Assembly: GCA_025677815.1 (NCBI GenBank)
Contig: JAIXMP010000018.1
Coordinates: 310,001-374,000 of the forward strand
Origin: Phascolomyces articulosus
Taxonomy: Eukaryota; Mucoromycota; Mucoromycetes; Mucorales; Lichtheimiaceae
Length of the DNA: 64,000 bases
Direction of reading: 5' to 3'
Of this stretch, positions 51,315 to 62,614 are shown piece after piece. The notes beneath the pieces are model-generated. The model was given only the letters and a program-made list of their open reading frames with translations. It was not told the DNA's origin and did no database searches. Position numbers and translations under genes: made by a program. Each line of letters begins with the position of its first letter. Within the stretch, counting starts at the first letter, position 1.

Positions 51315-52492
51315 ATTGTTTGAAATAAGATGATTATTAACAAGTGCTTCTATACAATATAAATTTATAAATTCCAGCTATTCTTCTTCTTCTGCATCGA
51401 TATGATTACACAGTTTCTCCATGTATTTTTTTGTGTGGGGGGGGGTCAAAGGATTATTTAATTGATTGCATATATGTTGTGACATAGGCACATATATTGA
51501 GAACCGTTTTTTTTCTTTTTTTGCTCATATTAAAAATGTATACGATATATCAATTCCTCTTTTTTTTTCAACGTCATCCATCAACCTTTTATTTCTATAA
51601 TCACACATAAAATGTAGCCATCATGGGTGGATATTCAAAATAGATTTATAATATTTTGGGGTTATTATTGATCCTCCTCATAGCATGTCTTATTATGATG
51701 TGCGTTTTTATGGGGAATTTGTCAACAAAACCAAGCATTACAACATGTTAATTTTGAATTCCTGAAAATTCACAAAGTATACACTCAAACATGGCACTCT
51801 CTTCTTGATTAAAAATACCTAAATAACCTATATTATCATCATCAAAAAAAAAAAAATCCACAGCAAAAAGGACAGAGGACAAAGTTACCTGAATTTGACA
51901 TTTGAAAAGGAATTCATCTCATGACACTTCTGTCTTGGCTTCTTTCTCCCGAATGTTGGGAAACTTGGCATGATAGTAAAAAAAAATGTCATCATTATTT
52001 ATGCACCAGCTCTTGGCTGATATAATCTATAACTCAAAAAAAAAGCCAATGACTCTCTATTTAAACAAGGATGACTTAAGCACGCATGGCTTTTATTTTT
52101 TTTTTTAGTTCCGTGTAATATATAATAAAAATAACGTTTAATTTTGTTTGTTTTATTAAAAAAAATAATGGTGTGGACGTCATGTTATGGTCTGGAAGAG
52201 TGAAAAAGAGGTTTTTTTATAATTCTTGGCTATAATTTCGAATTTGGACAACCGTGGTTTGAAGCATGAAAAAAAGTTATTCCCTATACTCTCATTGACA
52301 TGATGACATATCGATGCGCCATATTCTTTTTTTGTACCTACGTATAGAACGGAAAACAGGTAAATCAGTGGATCTTATGATAGAACATTACTATCTTATG
52401 ATCCTCAACCTTAGCCTTTTTTTAAAAAAAAATATGTAATATATCATAATAGCTGCATATAAATAAGAAACCAACTCTTTTGAATTTATTGA
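51315..52492. other. AT-rich intergenic region
   Basis: Contains homopolymer runs (a G9 run near 51438) and no supported gene. A TATAAATA at about 52457-52465 lies just upstream of the small frame at 52493. Confidence 0.4.
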
Positions 52493-52807
52493 ATGTCGCG
52501 CTTCGCGCTTACAGATTGTTTCCGCATAAGTAATAGACTTGGATTTCTATATAAATCATGGACTATAAATAATATTTATTCTTGTTGTTCTGTTTATAAT
52601 AATTCTATATTACTTGTTGATGACAACAAAAAAAAAATCTGTTTCATGCAATATATTCTAGACTTTTTAATGACAAATGAACAATCAAAAAAAAAAGCTA
52701 TCTTTAAATCAACCAAGTTGAGCCTATTATTAGAGTATGGAGGAATATTGAATGGCATTTTTTTAATTTGCGTTCTGGTTGTTCTATTAGTGCTATTCTT
52801 TCTATAG
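52493..52807 (+). CDS. Candidate small membrane protein, unknown
   Basis: An uninterrupted 104-residue frame starts at ATG in GAATGTCGCGCTTCGCGC. It ends with a strongly hydrophobic segment (GGILNGIFLICVLVVLLVLF), a possible C-terminal membrane anchor. A TATAAATA motif lies about 30 bp upstream of the ATG, and the first codons are richer in GC than the surroundings. No family is recognised, and an AT-rich chance frame remains likely enough to keep confidence low. Confidence 0.25.
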   Translation: MSRFALTDCFRISNRLGFLYKSWTINNIYSCCSVYNNSILLVDDNKKKICFMQYILDFLMTNEQSKKKAIFKSTKLSLLLEYGGILNGIFLICVLVVLLVLFFL

Positions 52808-53255
52808 CATCATCCCACACATTAAAAAGAGGACGAGATCATTGGACAATAATAACCAGTCATGATGGGCCAAGTGAATCAAAATAATTGATTTGATGAT
52901 TCATAACCTATATAATGTGATAGATAACTTAATGCAAAACGAAGGATATGTGGTGCCTTCTTTTCATCTCTAATACACTAAAATTTTTATGGTGTAACAT
53001 ACAAATCGAAAGGCCCTTTGATATATAAATATATCTTTCCTTATTCCTATTAGCCTGAAAACAAAGTTTATGGTTTATTTTTACAAGTAAATGAACTTTC
53101 ACCTCTACCGTGATAAATAGATTGATTTCATCTATATAATATTCTATAAATATTAAATTATTGACAATTGGATATATATAACTTGTTAGAAACCAGAAAA
53201 TTAGGAAAACTTTGTTGTTGGCAAATGTATAACTCACTATAAGATAGTCTAGAAA

Positions 53256-53290
<35 letters not shown>

Positions 53291-54282
53291 CACAACAACA
53301 GCAATATCAACACAGAAGAAGAAATCTAAATATATAGTAATATTTGACTTTATTTTATAGATTAGTATGGTTTTTTTTTAATAACGATGTGGCTCAGAAT
53401 ATTTAAAAGAAAGATGGGGTTTTTCTTCTAATCACTATCAAAGTACCCTTCTCATTAATAATATAGAAAATGGTGTTGGTGTCTATCACCAAAAACCGGG
53501 GGTGGGCGCTCAACAAAATTGAATAATTTATAAACGGCACTCGAAAATTTTTCTATTTTTTTTTACTCATGTCGATCCCATAAATAATTCTTTTAGTCTT
53601 ATTATGAACGATGATGATAATGATTTTACTTTTTAGATGGATAGAAATAATAATTGAATGATTATTAAGTTATATATATATATATTTATCATTTTAATAT
53701 TTTAATATTTTATTAGAAAGAAAGAAAAAAGAGTCGAGAATTAAGAAGAGTGTAAAATAGTAATGAGTAGACTGGTGTAACATTTTGTGAAAATATGGAT
53801 TTTTTACTATTTTTATGCCATGAGCTCATTTGCTATTTTTACCAAAGTGATGGATGATCTTCCAATTCATTTATTATTATAAAAAAAAAAGTGGGAATAT
53901 TATTATTATTAGTGAGATGACAACAAGTAACTTTAAAAAGTTTTTTTTTTTTTTTTCTTTTCTTCTTTTCTTTCTCTCTCACTTTTTTTCTTTCTCCATT
54001 CCCTTCCATTCCTTTTTATAATCAAGTCTTAAGACATAAACATTCACTTTCTTACTCTCTCTCCTAATCATCATCATCATCATCTCTATCTCCCCTCAAT
54101 CATCATCTTTTCCCCTTTTGTTTCTATAAACAAATAAGTTTATATTTGGTACTCCCTTTCTTTTTATATATTTATACTTCTTTTTTATTTCCTCCTCCTA
54201 TTTTCAATCCATCTCTTTCTGTTTCCCAACTTTCAAATATAAACCAACAACATATAAACATTCTTCATTTAGATAGAAAAGA
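52808..54282. other. Upstream region of the Ser/Thr-rich protein gene
   Basis: Includes a (TA)n tract at about 53258-53287 and a long pyrimidine-rich stretch at about 53940-54240 (T-run, then CTCTCTCAC and TCATCATCATCATCATC). The latter immediately precedes the gene at 54283 and probably is its promoter or 5' leader. Confidence 0.5.
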
Positions 54283-55008
54283 ATGGATTCATCATCTACT
54301 ACTTCGATTACTTTGTATAATAATGAGAATATTAATGATCAACAACAACGTGGAATGAAACGTAAACGTATCTCCTCATGTATTATTACATCTACTTCAC
54401 AACAACCTTCATCACAACGACAAAAAAAGAATGTACGATTTATGGAATATCCTACAATTCAATATACCTATTCCGCGGATGAATATGATCGCGGTGGATT
54501 ATTTGATCATGTTGTTTTATATAAATTGAATCCAGTAGTAACAACAACACCACCACCACCTGTTGTCATGAACAATAATAATGATAATACAACACCTTTG
54601 GTATTATCTCAATTAGATCAACAGCAACCTATTTATACAACGGCCTCTTCTTCTTCTATTACCACGACCAAGCCAAAACTTTCGGTGAATATTCCACCTT
54701 TTTCATTTGTTCATCCTGATGATGATGATCAAGATAGTGCTACAAGTACCGAACCAAGTCCCGATACACCTAATGATCATGATGTTACTTCATTATGTTC
54801 AGTTCCTTTTACTACTACAACAACTCCACTTTCTTCTTCCACACGATCGAAACTTCATTCGACTCGTCCTAAATTATCGGTTGATACAAGTATTTGCGCT
54901 GGTCCGCTTTTCTTTACAAAATTATCAACCAATCATCGTAGTAAATCTTCTACCAAAGAAGATGACAATAATAGTTTTCTTGTTCCCATGTCAGCTTTAC
55001 CTGTTTAA
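54283..55008 (+). CDS. Low-complexity protein with PP1-docking-like motif
   Basis: A single-exon 241-residue protein rich in Ser, Thr, Asn and Pro, with no catalytic domain. A basic KRKR at 26-29 may be a nuclear signal. The only well-ordered part is at 48-72, KKNVRFMEYPTIQYTYSADE then YDRGG. It contains K-N-V-R-F (49-53), which fits the RVxF consensus for docking to protein phosphatase 1. The phrase PKLSV occurs twice (KPKLSVNIP and RPKLSVDTS), flanking the acidic/Thr-rich middle (HPDDDDQDS). A regulatory subunit of a phosphatase is a reasonable but untested idea. The start lies after a long pyrimidine-rich leader. The gene is convergent with the kinase gene downstream. Confidence 0.7.
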   Translation: MDSSSTTSITLYNNENINDQQQRGMKRKRISSCIITSTSQQPSSQRQKKNVRFMEYPTIQYTYSADEYDRGGLFDHVVLYKLNPVVTTTPPPPVVMNNNNDNTTPLVLSQLDQQQPIYTTASSSSITTTKPKLSVNIPPFSFVHPDDDDQDSATSTEPSPDTPNDHDVTSLCSVPFTTTTTPLSSSTRSKLHSTRPKLSVDTSICAGPLFFTKLSTNHRSKSSTKEDDNNSFLVPMSALPV

Positions 55009-55036
55009 ATCTCTTCTTTATAAAAAGGGAAGGTTT

Positions 55037-55069
55037 GTATTCTATTTTTTCTGAGAAAAAATAGAATAC
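55037..55069 (+). other. Perfect 15-bp hairpin in the 3' flank
   Basis: GTATTCTATTTTTTC pairs perfectly with GAAAAAATAGAATAC across a 3-nt loop (TGA), beginning 28 bp after the stop at 55008. It would form a stem-loop in the 3' UTR if transcribed. Function is unknown. Confidence 0.7.
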
Positions 55070-55357
55070 GCGCGCTAGCTGTCCTTTCTTATAAAACATT
55101 TTTTTACACTACTATTATTATTTACTACAACAACTACTTATTATTACTACTTACAACAAACAACCTAGTTTATTTATATTCCCTTCTTTTCTATTTTGTA
55201 TAGTCCTTTTTTTTTATATAATCGTTTCAAATTTCATCTAGTAAAAAAAAATATTATTCTTAAAACAATTCTCCCTTTCTTTTTTACAATATAGAAAATC
55301 ATCTCCCCCCATTATTGAGTTTTTGGGGTCACACAGAAATATATATATATATATATA

Positions 55358-55387
55358 TATCTTTTTTTATACATATAAAAAAAGATA
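55358..55387. other. Perfect 13-bp AT-rich hairpin
   Basis: TATCTTTTTTTAT pairs with ATAAAAAAAGATA across a 4-nt ACAT loop, directly after an (AT)n run. It lies between two convergent genes. Confidence 0.6.
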
Positions 55388-55649
55388 ACATATAAAAAAA
55401 AGTCCCACATGGGAATTACCCAAACAAAAACTTTTAATTACTACTCACACCGATGACAACAACACCAAGTGTTCATCATCCTCTTTTCTCCCTTTCGGTT
55501 TTAAATAATATGGCTTAGAGGAACTTCTCATCTGACTCTTTTTTATATATACACAAATAGAGAATGATGAGATACACATTACATCAAGCACATAAATTTC
55601 TGGGTTCAATAAAGAATAATAAAATAATTATAATGGTTTTACAACAACA

Positions 55650-55709
55650 AAAAAATAAAATAAAATAAAATAAAATAAAATAAAAAATAAAATAAATAAA
55701 TAATAAAAG
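55650..55709. repeat. (AAAAT)n-like pentanucleotide repeat
   Basis: AAAAT units repeat about ten times with slippage into AAAT and AAT, ending just beyond the stop codon of the kinase gene. Confidence 0.85.
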
Positions 55710-55723
55710 AGAGTGGAGTGTTT

Positions 55724-56920
55724 CTAATGATGATGACTATGACTATTACTAAGCCCCATAACACCAGTGATCCAACCACCTGCCATTTTAAATACAGTAT
55801 TGGATCCTTGTTGTTTCGAAAAACGAATGGCTACCAATTGTCGTTTAGGAAGTGTGATATCAATAGTAAAAATAGCAATACCATCTTTTTTCTTATTTCT
55901 TGATGTGGTGACCATCGCCTCTGTTGAATGCGTAACCGTATCATTATTAATAATAGAAGGTCTACGTTGTTCTTGATCCATAGAATGACGTTGTTTTGTT
56001 CGACCAAAAAAGGACGTTGTCATAGAGGACGTTAAATGTGATAATAAAGGTAAAGATAATCGACGAAGTCGATTGTGAGAAGTGGAAGGTTGTTCTGCTC
56101 CCAACACTAATTCTTCATTATGACTACTCATCCGTCCTGTAGTGGTTGTTGTCGTTTTGGTGGAACTGGCTGTACTATTTCGACTATTACGTCGACTGAC
56201 ACTTGTTTTAGTATGATGCCCATTGGATGGAGGGGGACCTTCATGAGGTGGATGGGAAGGAGGTTCATGTTTTGGATTGCTTTTGGACGCATCACGTAAT
56301 GTTAAAACACATGTCAAACGTGAATGACTTTCTTGTTGATAAGTAATTCCCATGAGTTGACAAGTCAATTTTAAAAGGGTCATGATATCTCGTTCCATGG
56401 TATGGGTCGTCGTTAGGGTGGTGGTGGCTCGTTGTTTGGATTGTTTTGTTGTTAAAGGTGTAGAATTATTGTTGTTGTTGCTGCTGTTATTAGGCGTTGG
56501 AGTAGTCATAGGTGATTCTGGGGTTGTAGGCGATTCCACAGTGGATAAAGATGAAATAGAAGTACTGGATGATGAAGATAATGAAGGTGGATGAGATAAG
56601 GATCGATTCAAATGATAATAATACACTTGATCCTTAGTTAATCGTTGCATGACTTGAGAAAATTTATATGAAGCAGATGATTTTGAATGATGATGTTGTA
56701 GTGTGGATGGATCTTCGTCATACTGAGGAGGTTGCACGTGATTTGGATTGGATTTTAATCGAATACTTAATGCTTGAACTGGAGATCGGATCGACAAACT
56801 CTCAGCTGATCGCATACCAATTTTACGTGTTCTTGACCGAATCGATTGTAATAATTCAGATCTTAAAACTTCAATATTTTCATGTCGATAATGATAATGA
56901 TGTTGCTGGTGTAATTTATG

Positions 56921-56952
<32 letters not shown>

Positions 56953-58778
56953 GATGTTGCTGTTGACTTGTGGAAGAAGTAGCAGATGAAGATGATTTAG
57001 TAGATGATATTGTATTATTATTATTATTATTGCTATTTTGCTGCGTGGATGCTTGTTGTTGTTGAGAAGAATGAAGATGAGTAGTAAAATAAGTCGAAGG
57101 ATTAATTGGATGATAAATAATAGTATGTTTGACTTGACTTGTTAAATTTCTATCCCTTTCCAAATCTTGCATGAATTGTCGTCTTGCACGTCGTTCTCGT
57201 TCTGCACGATCTGCACTATCACTATGAGCCATATCGTCCCCACCTACAATTTCATCATAGGCGGTTTTGGGAACATCAGCAAAAGGACATGGTAATTCAC
57301 CAAATTTAGTTAACCATGGATCATCCTTTAATGCTTGTCGGACTGTCATACGTTTACGTCGATCCGTTTGTAAACATTTACGAATGGTTGCTTGTAATTC
57401 AGGACTTAGATGACTCGGCATTGGGAAATTACAACTGCATACATCTTTTTTTAGTTCGCCTACAGCTTTATGATTGAGGATGAGCATTTCATTAGCATGC
57501 ATATAATTTTCACATGAACTTTTTTCAACAAAGGAAAAAAAAACTTACTATGTGCATGAGAAAATGGTTCAAAACCAGCGGTCATTCTAAATAATGCAAT
57601 TCCTAAACACCAACAATCGACTTCTGGACCAAAATATTTTTGACCTGTAATAATTTCAGGACTATAATAAAGCATAGAACCTAATTTTATGTGGTTGTTG
57701 TTGTTTTTTTTTAGTTCATTGCATCAAAAAAAAAAAATAAAAAAATAAAAAAAATAAAAACAAATAATTATTTTACCACAAATTGTTTTTAATCGTTGTA
57801 AACCAAATCGATTGCCTAATCCAAAATCCGCCAATTTGATAACGCCATTGGGAGTGACCAAGATATTGGGCGTCTTGAGATCACGATGCACCACCCAACG
57901 ATTATGACAAAAATAAACGGCAGAAACAATTTGTCGAAAGAATAAACGAGCTTGATCTTCGGAAAGATGACCTCCATGTTGATGTAAATATTCATCTAAA
58001 TTCATACCAGGTATATATTCCATGATTAAAAATAAGGAATCACAAGTTTCATAGGTTTCAAAGAGTTTGACGATATTATCATGCTTTAACATTTCCATTA
58101 AATTGATTTCTCGTACAAGTCGTGACATGACTCGATAATCATGTGCTTGTTTGTTAATGATCTAGTTGTTGTTTTTTACATAATAAAAAGGAGATATTGG
58201 CTTAGTATAGATAGAAAAAAGAGTGTGGAAGGGATGATGATTGAAGACTTGTCATTGTCATTCAATCAAAAACCCAGTCAACAATAACCCTTTTCTTTTA
58301 CTTCTTCAATTACTCTCCTCTTTTCGCCCTTTGTTATTTTTTTTCCCTTTTTTTTTTTTTGTTCTCCTCTCTCCATTTCCCCCCTCAGTATATATTTTAC
58401 CTTGACAGCCACTTGTTTCTCAGTTTCTAAATGTTTAGCCAACATGACTCGACTAAATTTACCATTACCAAGGGAACCCATAAATCGATAAGGGCCAATC
58501 CCATGTAATAATGTATCCTGATTACCATCTGCTGATACAGTCGATGAATTATTGGATGAGGTTGCTGTATTATTATTTTTTTGATCTGTAGAAGATGATT
58601 TTTGTTGCTGTTGTTGTTGTTGATTAGATTGAGGCGTTGATGGTTTATTATTCGAAATGGAAGGATGGGTAGTTGTCGTTGAAGGTTCTTTTTTGATAAT
58701 CACAGAAGATCGTTTGTGAAGACCTCGTTTTAATGATTGCGTAATACTCTTGATCGTCATGTTTTTATATTCGTTCAA
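55724..58778 (-). CDS. CAMK-type serine/threonine protein kinase with KA1-like C-terminus
   Basis: Four exons (58778-58401, 58161-57777, 57680-57549, 57459-55724) encode 876 residues in phase. The kinase domain is at about 100-345: the Gly loop (LGNGKFSRV), Lys126 in VAVK at the end of exon 1, Glu144 in LVREINLM, HRDLKTPN with Asp220, DFG with Asp238, GSMLYYSPEI and DCWCLGIALFRM. Catalytic residues are intact. HRDLKTPN and SPE replace the usual HRDLKPEN and APE. The third intron was closed at CTGTAG because this joins SHAH to SELKKDVCSCNFPMPSHLSP, as in the family. A long Ser/His/Asn-rich region follows, with a run of 14 His. A C-terminal module (IMTLLKLTCQLMGITYQQE ... IAIFTIDITLPKRQLVAIRF) resembles the KA1 domain of SNF1/MARK/Kin1-related kinases, which binds membrane lipid or autoinhibits. 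The pathway cannot be assigned. Confidence 0.9.
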
Positions 58779-61700
58779 TAGAAAAAAATAAAAATAAGGA
58801 GGTTGAATGTTGTTCTAATAGAGTATGTGACAAAAAGCAAACGATGAATGATGATAAATTTGGCGGCGTTTATGATTCTTGTTTTTAAAAAAACAGGGAG
58901 AGGAGAAGAGGAAATGATTTGCGAAACAATCTTCTTCTTTTTGGGGGGGAGGGGATGGATAAAAAAGACGATTTAAATGCTAAACAGGCCAGGGGAAAAG
59001 GGGGAGATATATATTATTATCAATGGATGAAAATTTTCTAATATAAAATGGCTGTTTTATATATAAAAAAAAGAAGAGGAGTTGAGTGAGATTGCACGTT
59101 CGATCAATAAACTTTAAAAAAAAAGTTTCACTCATGATTGATAAAATATCCCCCAAAAGTTTGATTATTACCTTTTTGCAAACAATGGATGAACGTATGA
59201 TTTAGTAATTCTACTTTTCAATGATGATGATGATGATAATGATGGATATATGATAATGTTGTATATAGATCTATATGATTATATAGAGAGAGGTGGCGAA
59301 GGGGAAGAGAAGGAGGAGGAGGAGGTAATATTGGTTCTTTTGTGAATAATAATAATAATAATAATAAAAGCAGTAGCTTAAAAAAGGCTGTGTGAAAAAA
59401 AATGGTAAAGAAAAAAAAGAAAGAAAAAGAAAAAGAAAAAAAATAAAAAGAATACAAAAAGTAAAAAAGATATGATTTTCAACAAAAAAGAAAGGGGGAG
59501 AAAAAACACAAAAACGGGGTGCAGAAATAAACATAAATACAAAACAAAAAAACTGATAGTTTCCATCACTTGTTCTCTCTCTCTCTCTAAACAACCTCTT
59601 TAACTCCTTTTTTTTATATAGAATACTAAAGTTTCAGCTGAGGTCTAATAAAAACCTACATAATGTATGCATATAAACAATAATAAGAGACCCTGATGTT
59701 AGTTCCCGTTTGTATTATTTATTTTTTTTTAAAAAAAGATAACATTGATTTGTGTAATATTATTGCGATCATCATCATCATTCCATTCAAATCTATCTCT
59801 CCTGAAAATAGAATAACATATATAAAATGCCTTGATGCTTTGACACGTGGATGAAGGTTATTTCAAAAAAGAGAGAAGCACAATTTTATATTATTAACTC
59901 CCTCTGCATTGGGTTGTCACGACGACGAGTGGCAATGTGTATATGCATGTCTCTCTCTCTCTCTTTTTTTTTACATGTAATTCTATGTTGATCATGTCTT
60001 GTTTTTGCATTATTATTAATATTACAAATCAAACGACCATGTAAGATCATGATTCATATTTATATATGAAAAATATATATATATATATTAGATTTGTGTG
60101 TGAGTGTGTGTTACGCGGCGCGCTCAGATCATCTTATATATATATTTATATATATATGAAAGGTTGTTGTTACTCAAAGATTAGAATAGTAATGGTAGTA
60201 GTATGAAAAGTGAGTGAAAAGATAATAATAAATCATGGTTTGATTAATAATATTATCAAATATTTCATTCGTTTTTTAGCCGTTAAAAGGAAAACTCTAT
60301 GCGCGGACATAATTTTTTTGCTTGTTGTTATTATGTGGTGTTGATGATGATGATGTTGGGCCACATACACTCAAAAAAAAAAACCTCCCCAGTTTTCCTA
60401 AAGGAAAAAATGCCGAGCCGATCACATTACTGCATGCATGCATATGAGATACCCTATCGGTCCTTCGGGATGCCATTTAACCTGACTCTCTTTCATATTA
60501 CGCCCAACAACTACCTTTTTTTTAATAGGTTCACCATTATAAGGAAAGGATCGATGAATTCAAACCTCCCTTCTTTTTTATGATGATTGACGCAGTATTG
60601 GAGAGGAATGCGTTTTTTTTTTCAGTATGAATTTTATCAAAAAAAAAAAAAAACTTTCATTAGATGGCGTTTGAAACCCACCACCTTTTTAGGAAAATCA
60701 ATATGTTTCCTGATAAGGGGATGATTCAGGCGCATATATATAGTATCCCATACTCTGGAAGCGAGTAGTACACAAGAAACGCGTGCACCATGGGTGATTG
60801 TACGGTAAACTATATATTTAATAAGACCTAATAAACAATAAAAATTATTTTTTAATATATAAAACGAGTTAGTCTAATCATAATATAAACATACCCTTGG
60901 GTGAATTATAGATGGATATTTCCATTTACCATTAAGGAATGATATGTAGGCTGATCATAGTAATACGTATTAGAAAAAGAAGACATCATCATCTATAAAC
61001 CAATGAAGTCATTTGTTGCAGTACCAACGTAAGGATGAAAGACAAAAATGCGTATACGTAAACTTTAAACATTCAATGGATATTTTTTTTTATAAATAGA
61101 TTTCGTCATGATATTATTAAAACCATGATTGTTTATTTTAATGCCGTTCAAAATGCATCACTATTTATTAAATAAAGGGTATCACAAATATAAGACTCGT
61201 GCATTTCTAAATACTTTTGAATAAAGCAATCCCGCATTGATGAATGATCGATGATGATGGGTTTCCTAATAAATAAAATGCCAAGTTGGAAAGATAGATT
61301 TGTTGTTATGGCAAGACGATCCATAGATAAAAAAAAAAGTTAGTCCCCATGACAATGAATCAAACCTTTCCAATTCGATTGATTATTATTATTTTTAAAC
61401 AGTACCGTAAATCTATATATATCAACAATAAAGTTTTACAACGCAATAACCCTTTAAATACCACCAGCGTAATATGCATCTTGAACAATATTTATTGTTT
61501 CTTTTCTACGTATGAATGTATTTCTATTTTTATATATCATTATAATAAAGAGAGAGAGAGAGAGAGAGAGAAGAGAGTTTCTTATTTTCCTAGTGACTCA
61601 TCAAGAACGTCCATCTATATATCATTTAGAGCAAGTGATAATGTCATGCTAATTTATATGCATGTCTAAATCCTGGACTCTTTTTTGTCCATGTGCTTTT

Positions 61701-61987
61701 ATTATATAAAACAAAAAAGAAATAGTCTTAAATAGTGTATTCATATGATTATTCTCCAAATGATGATAGTGCGTCGGTGATGTCTACCAATATGAGAATA
61801 ATCTGGATGGAATGAATATGATGCATATGAATTTTATTGTCGTTATGAAAAGAACCCAAATTATTTATGTGTACTTGAACCTCTTTTTTTTTTTGTATGT
61901 ACGTCTGAAAGATGACTTGAAGAGTCTTTCTTTTTATCATTAGTGCATATAAAAAACTAATCTTGAAACATCACGTACTATTCAATA
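58779..61987. other. 3.2-kb gene-poor region upstream of the kinase
   Basis: Contains the kinase promoter, several homopolymers, (TAA)n near 59346, (CT)n near 59571-59588 and a (GA)n run at about 61548-61573. Frames at 59218-59594 and 60299-60583 are low-complexity and not supported. Confidence 0.45.
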
Positions 61988-62479
61988 ATGGAACGAATGC
62001 CAAGCAGCAATACCTTTCTTACCATACTCATGGATTATTTGGATTTAACAAATAAACATCCGGAAAATCATTATTTAGGAATTTCCATCGAAAAAAACCA
62101 TGATGCAGGTTAATCTTTAGTCTATAAAGTGAGTTACCCCACCCCCTTATTTTTCACTCCACGCGACGACATTCCTCCGAATTATCCAAATGTTTCAAAC
62201 AGTCTTTGTGCCTACTATAGTAGATTATCATCATTATTATTCATTCTAGATTGTGAGCAACAGAACTTAACAATAGGTAACATATCATATGATGATTTCA
62301 GATCTCAGATCACGTTTGAACCCTATGAAAAATGTACATGCTTCAATAATAATAAGTTATTGTTATTTATACCCATCAACCATGATTCTTCCCCTGATCC
62401 CGTTGTTCTTTATGATCGGATCCACGTTGCTAGGTCTCACATTGAAATATTAAAAATATTCTTAACTTTTGTTGTCTAA
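61988..62479 (+). pseudogene. Reading frame interrupted by one in-frame stop, unknown family
   Basis: From ATG 61988 one frame runs to TAA at 62479 with a single internal TAA at 62111-62113. The first part (MERMPSSNTFLTILMDYLDL, TNKHPENHYLGISIEKNHDA) and the second (VYKVSYPTPLFFTPRDDIPP, NYPNVSNSLCAYYSRLSSLL, DCEQQNLTIGNISYDDFRSQ, DSSPDPVVLYDRIHVARSHI) both have balanced protein-like composition, unlike most chance frames here. GTTAAT...AAAG around the stop would remove exactly 21 nt in frame, but that is too short for a normal intron. It is therefore a recent pseudogene, a sequence error or stop readthrough. The family is not recognised. Confidence 0.45.
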
Positions 62480-62500
62480 CAATACTTTATTTCTATACAA

Positions 62501-62614
62501 ATGAAATGTGTTTCTTTATCATATTTTCTCCTGCCTGAGAATGCTGGCGGAGGACCACAGGACTCCCTTCTGAGACCTTTATCCGACCATTGTTACACAC
62601 AAAGATACATTTAG
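62501..62614 (+). other. Short coding-like block downstream of the interrupted frame
   Basis: ATG to TAG, 37 residues including SYFLLPENAGGGPQDSLLRP then LSDHCYTQRYI. The GC-rich core (GCTGGCGGAGGACCACAGGA) stands out from its AT-rich flanks. It begins 21 nt after the preceding stop and could be a 3' exon of the same lost gene. Confidence 0.25.

Noticed and set aside
59218..59594. Phe- and Tyr-rich minus-strand frames
   Set aside because: Produced by GAA/AAA and TAA repeats read on the opposite strand; no sign of selection.
62109..62129. A 21-nt intron (GTTAAT...AAAG) that would remove the in-frame stop
   Set aside because: It keeps frame but is far below the size of any other intron in this window and has no room for a branch point.
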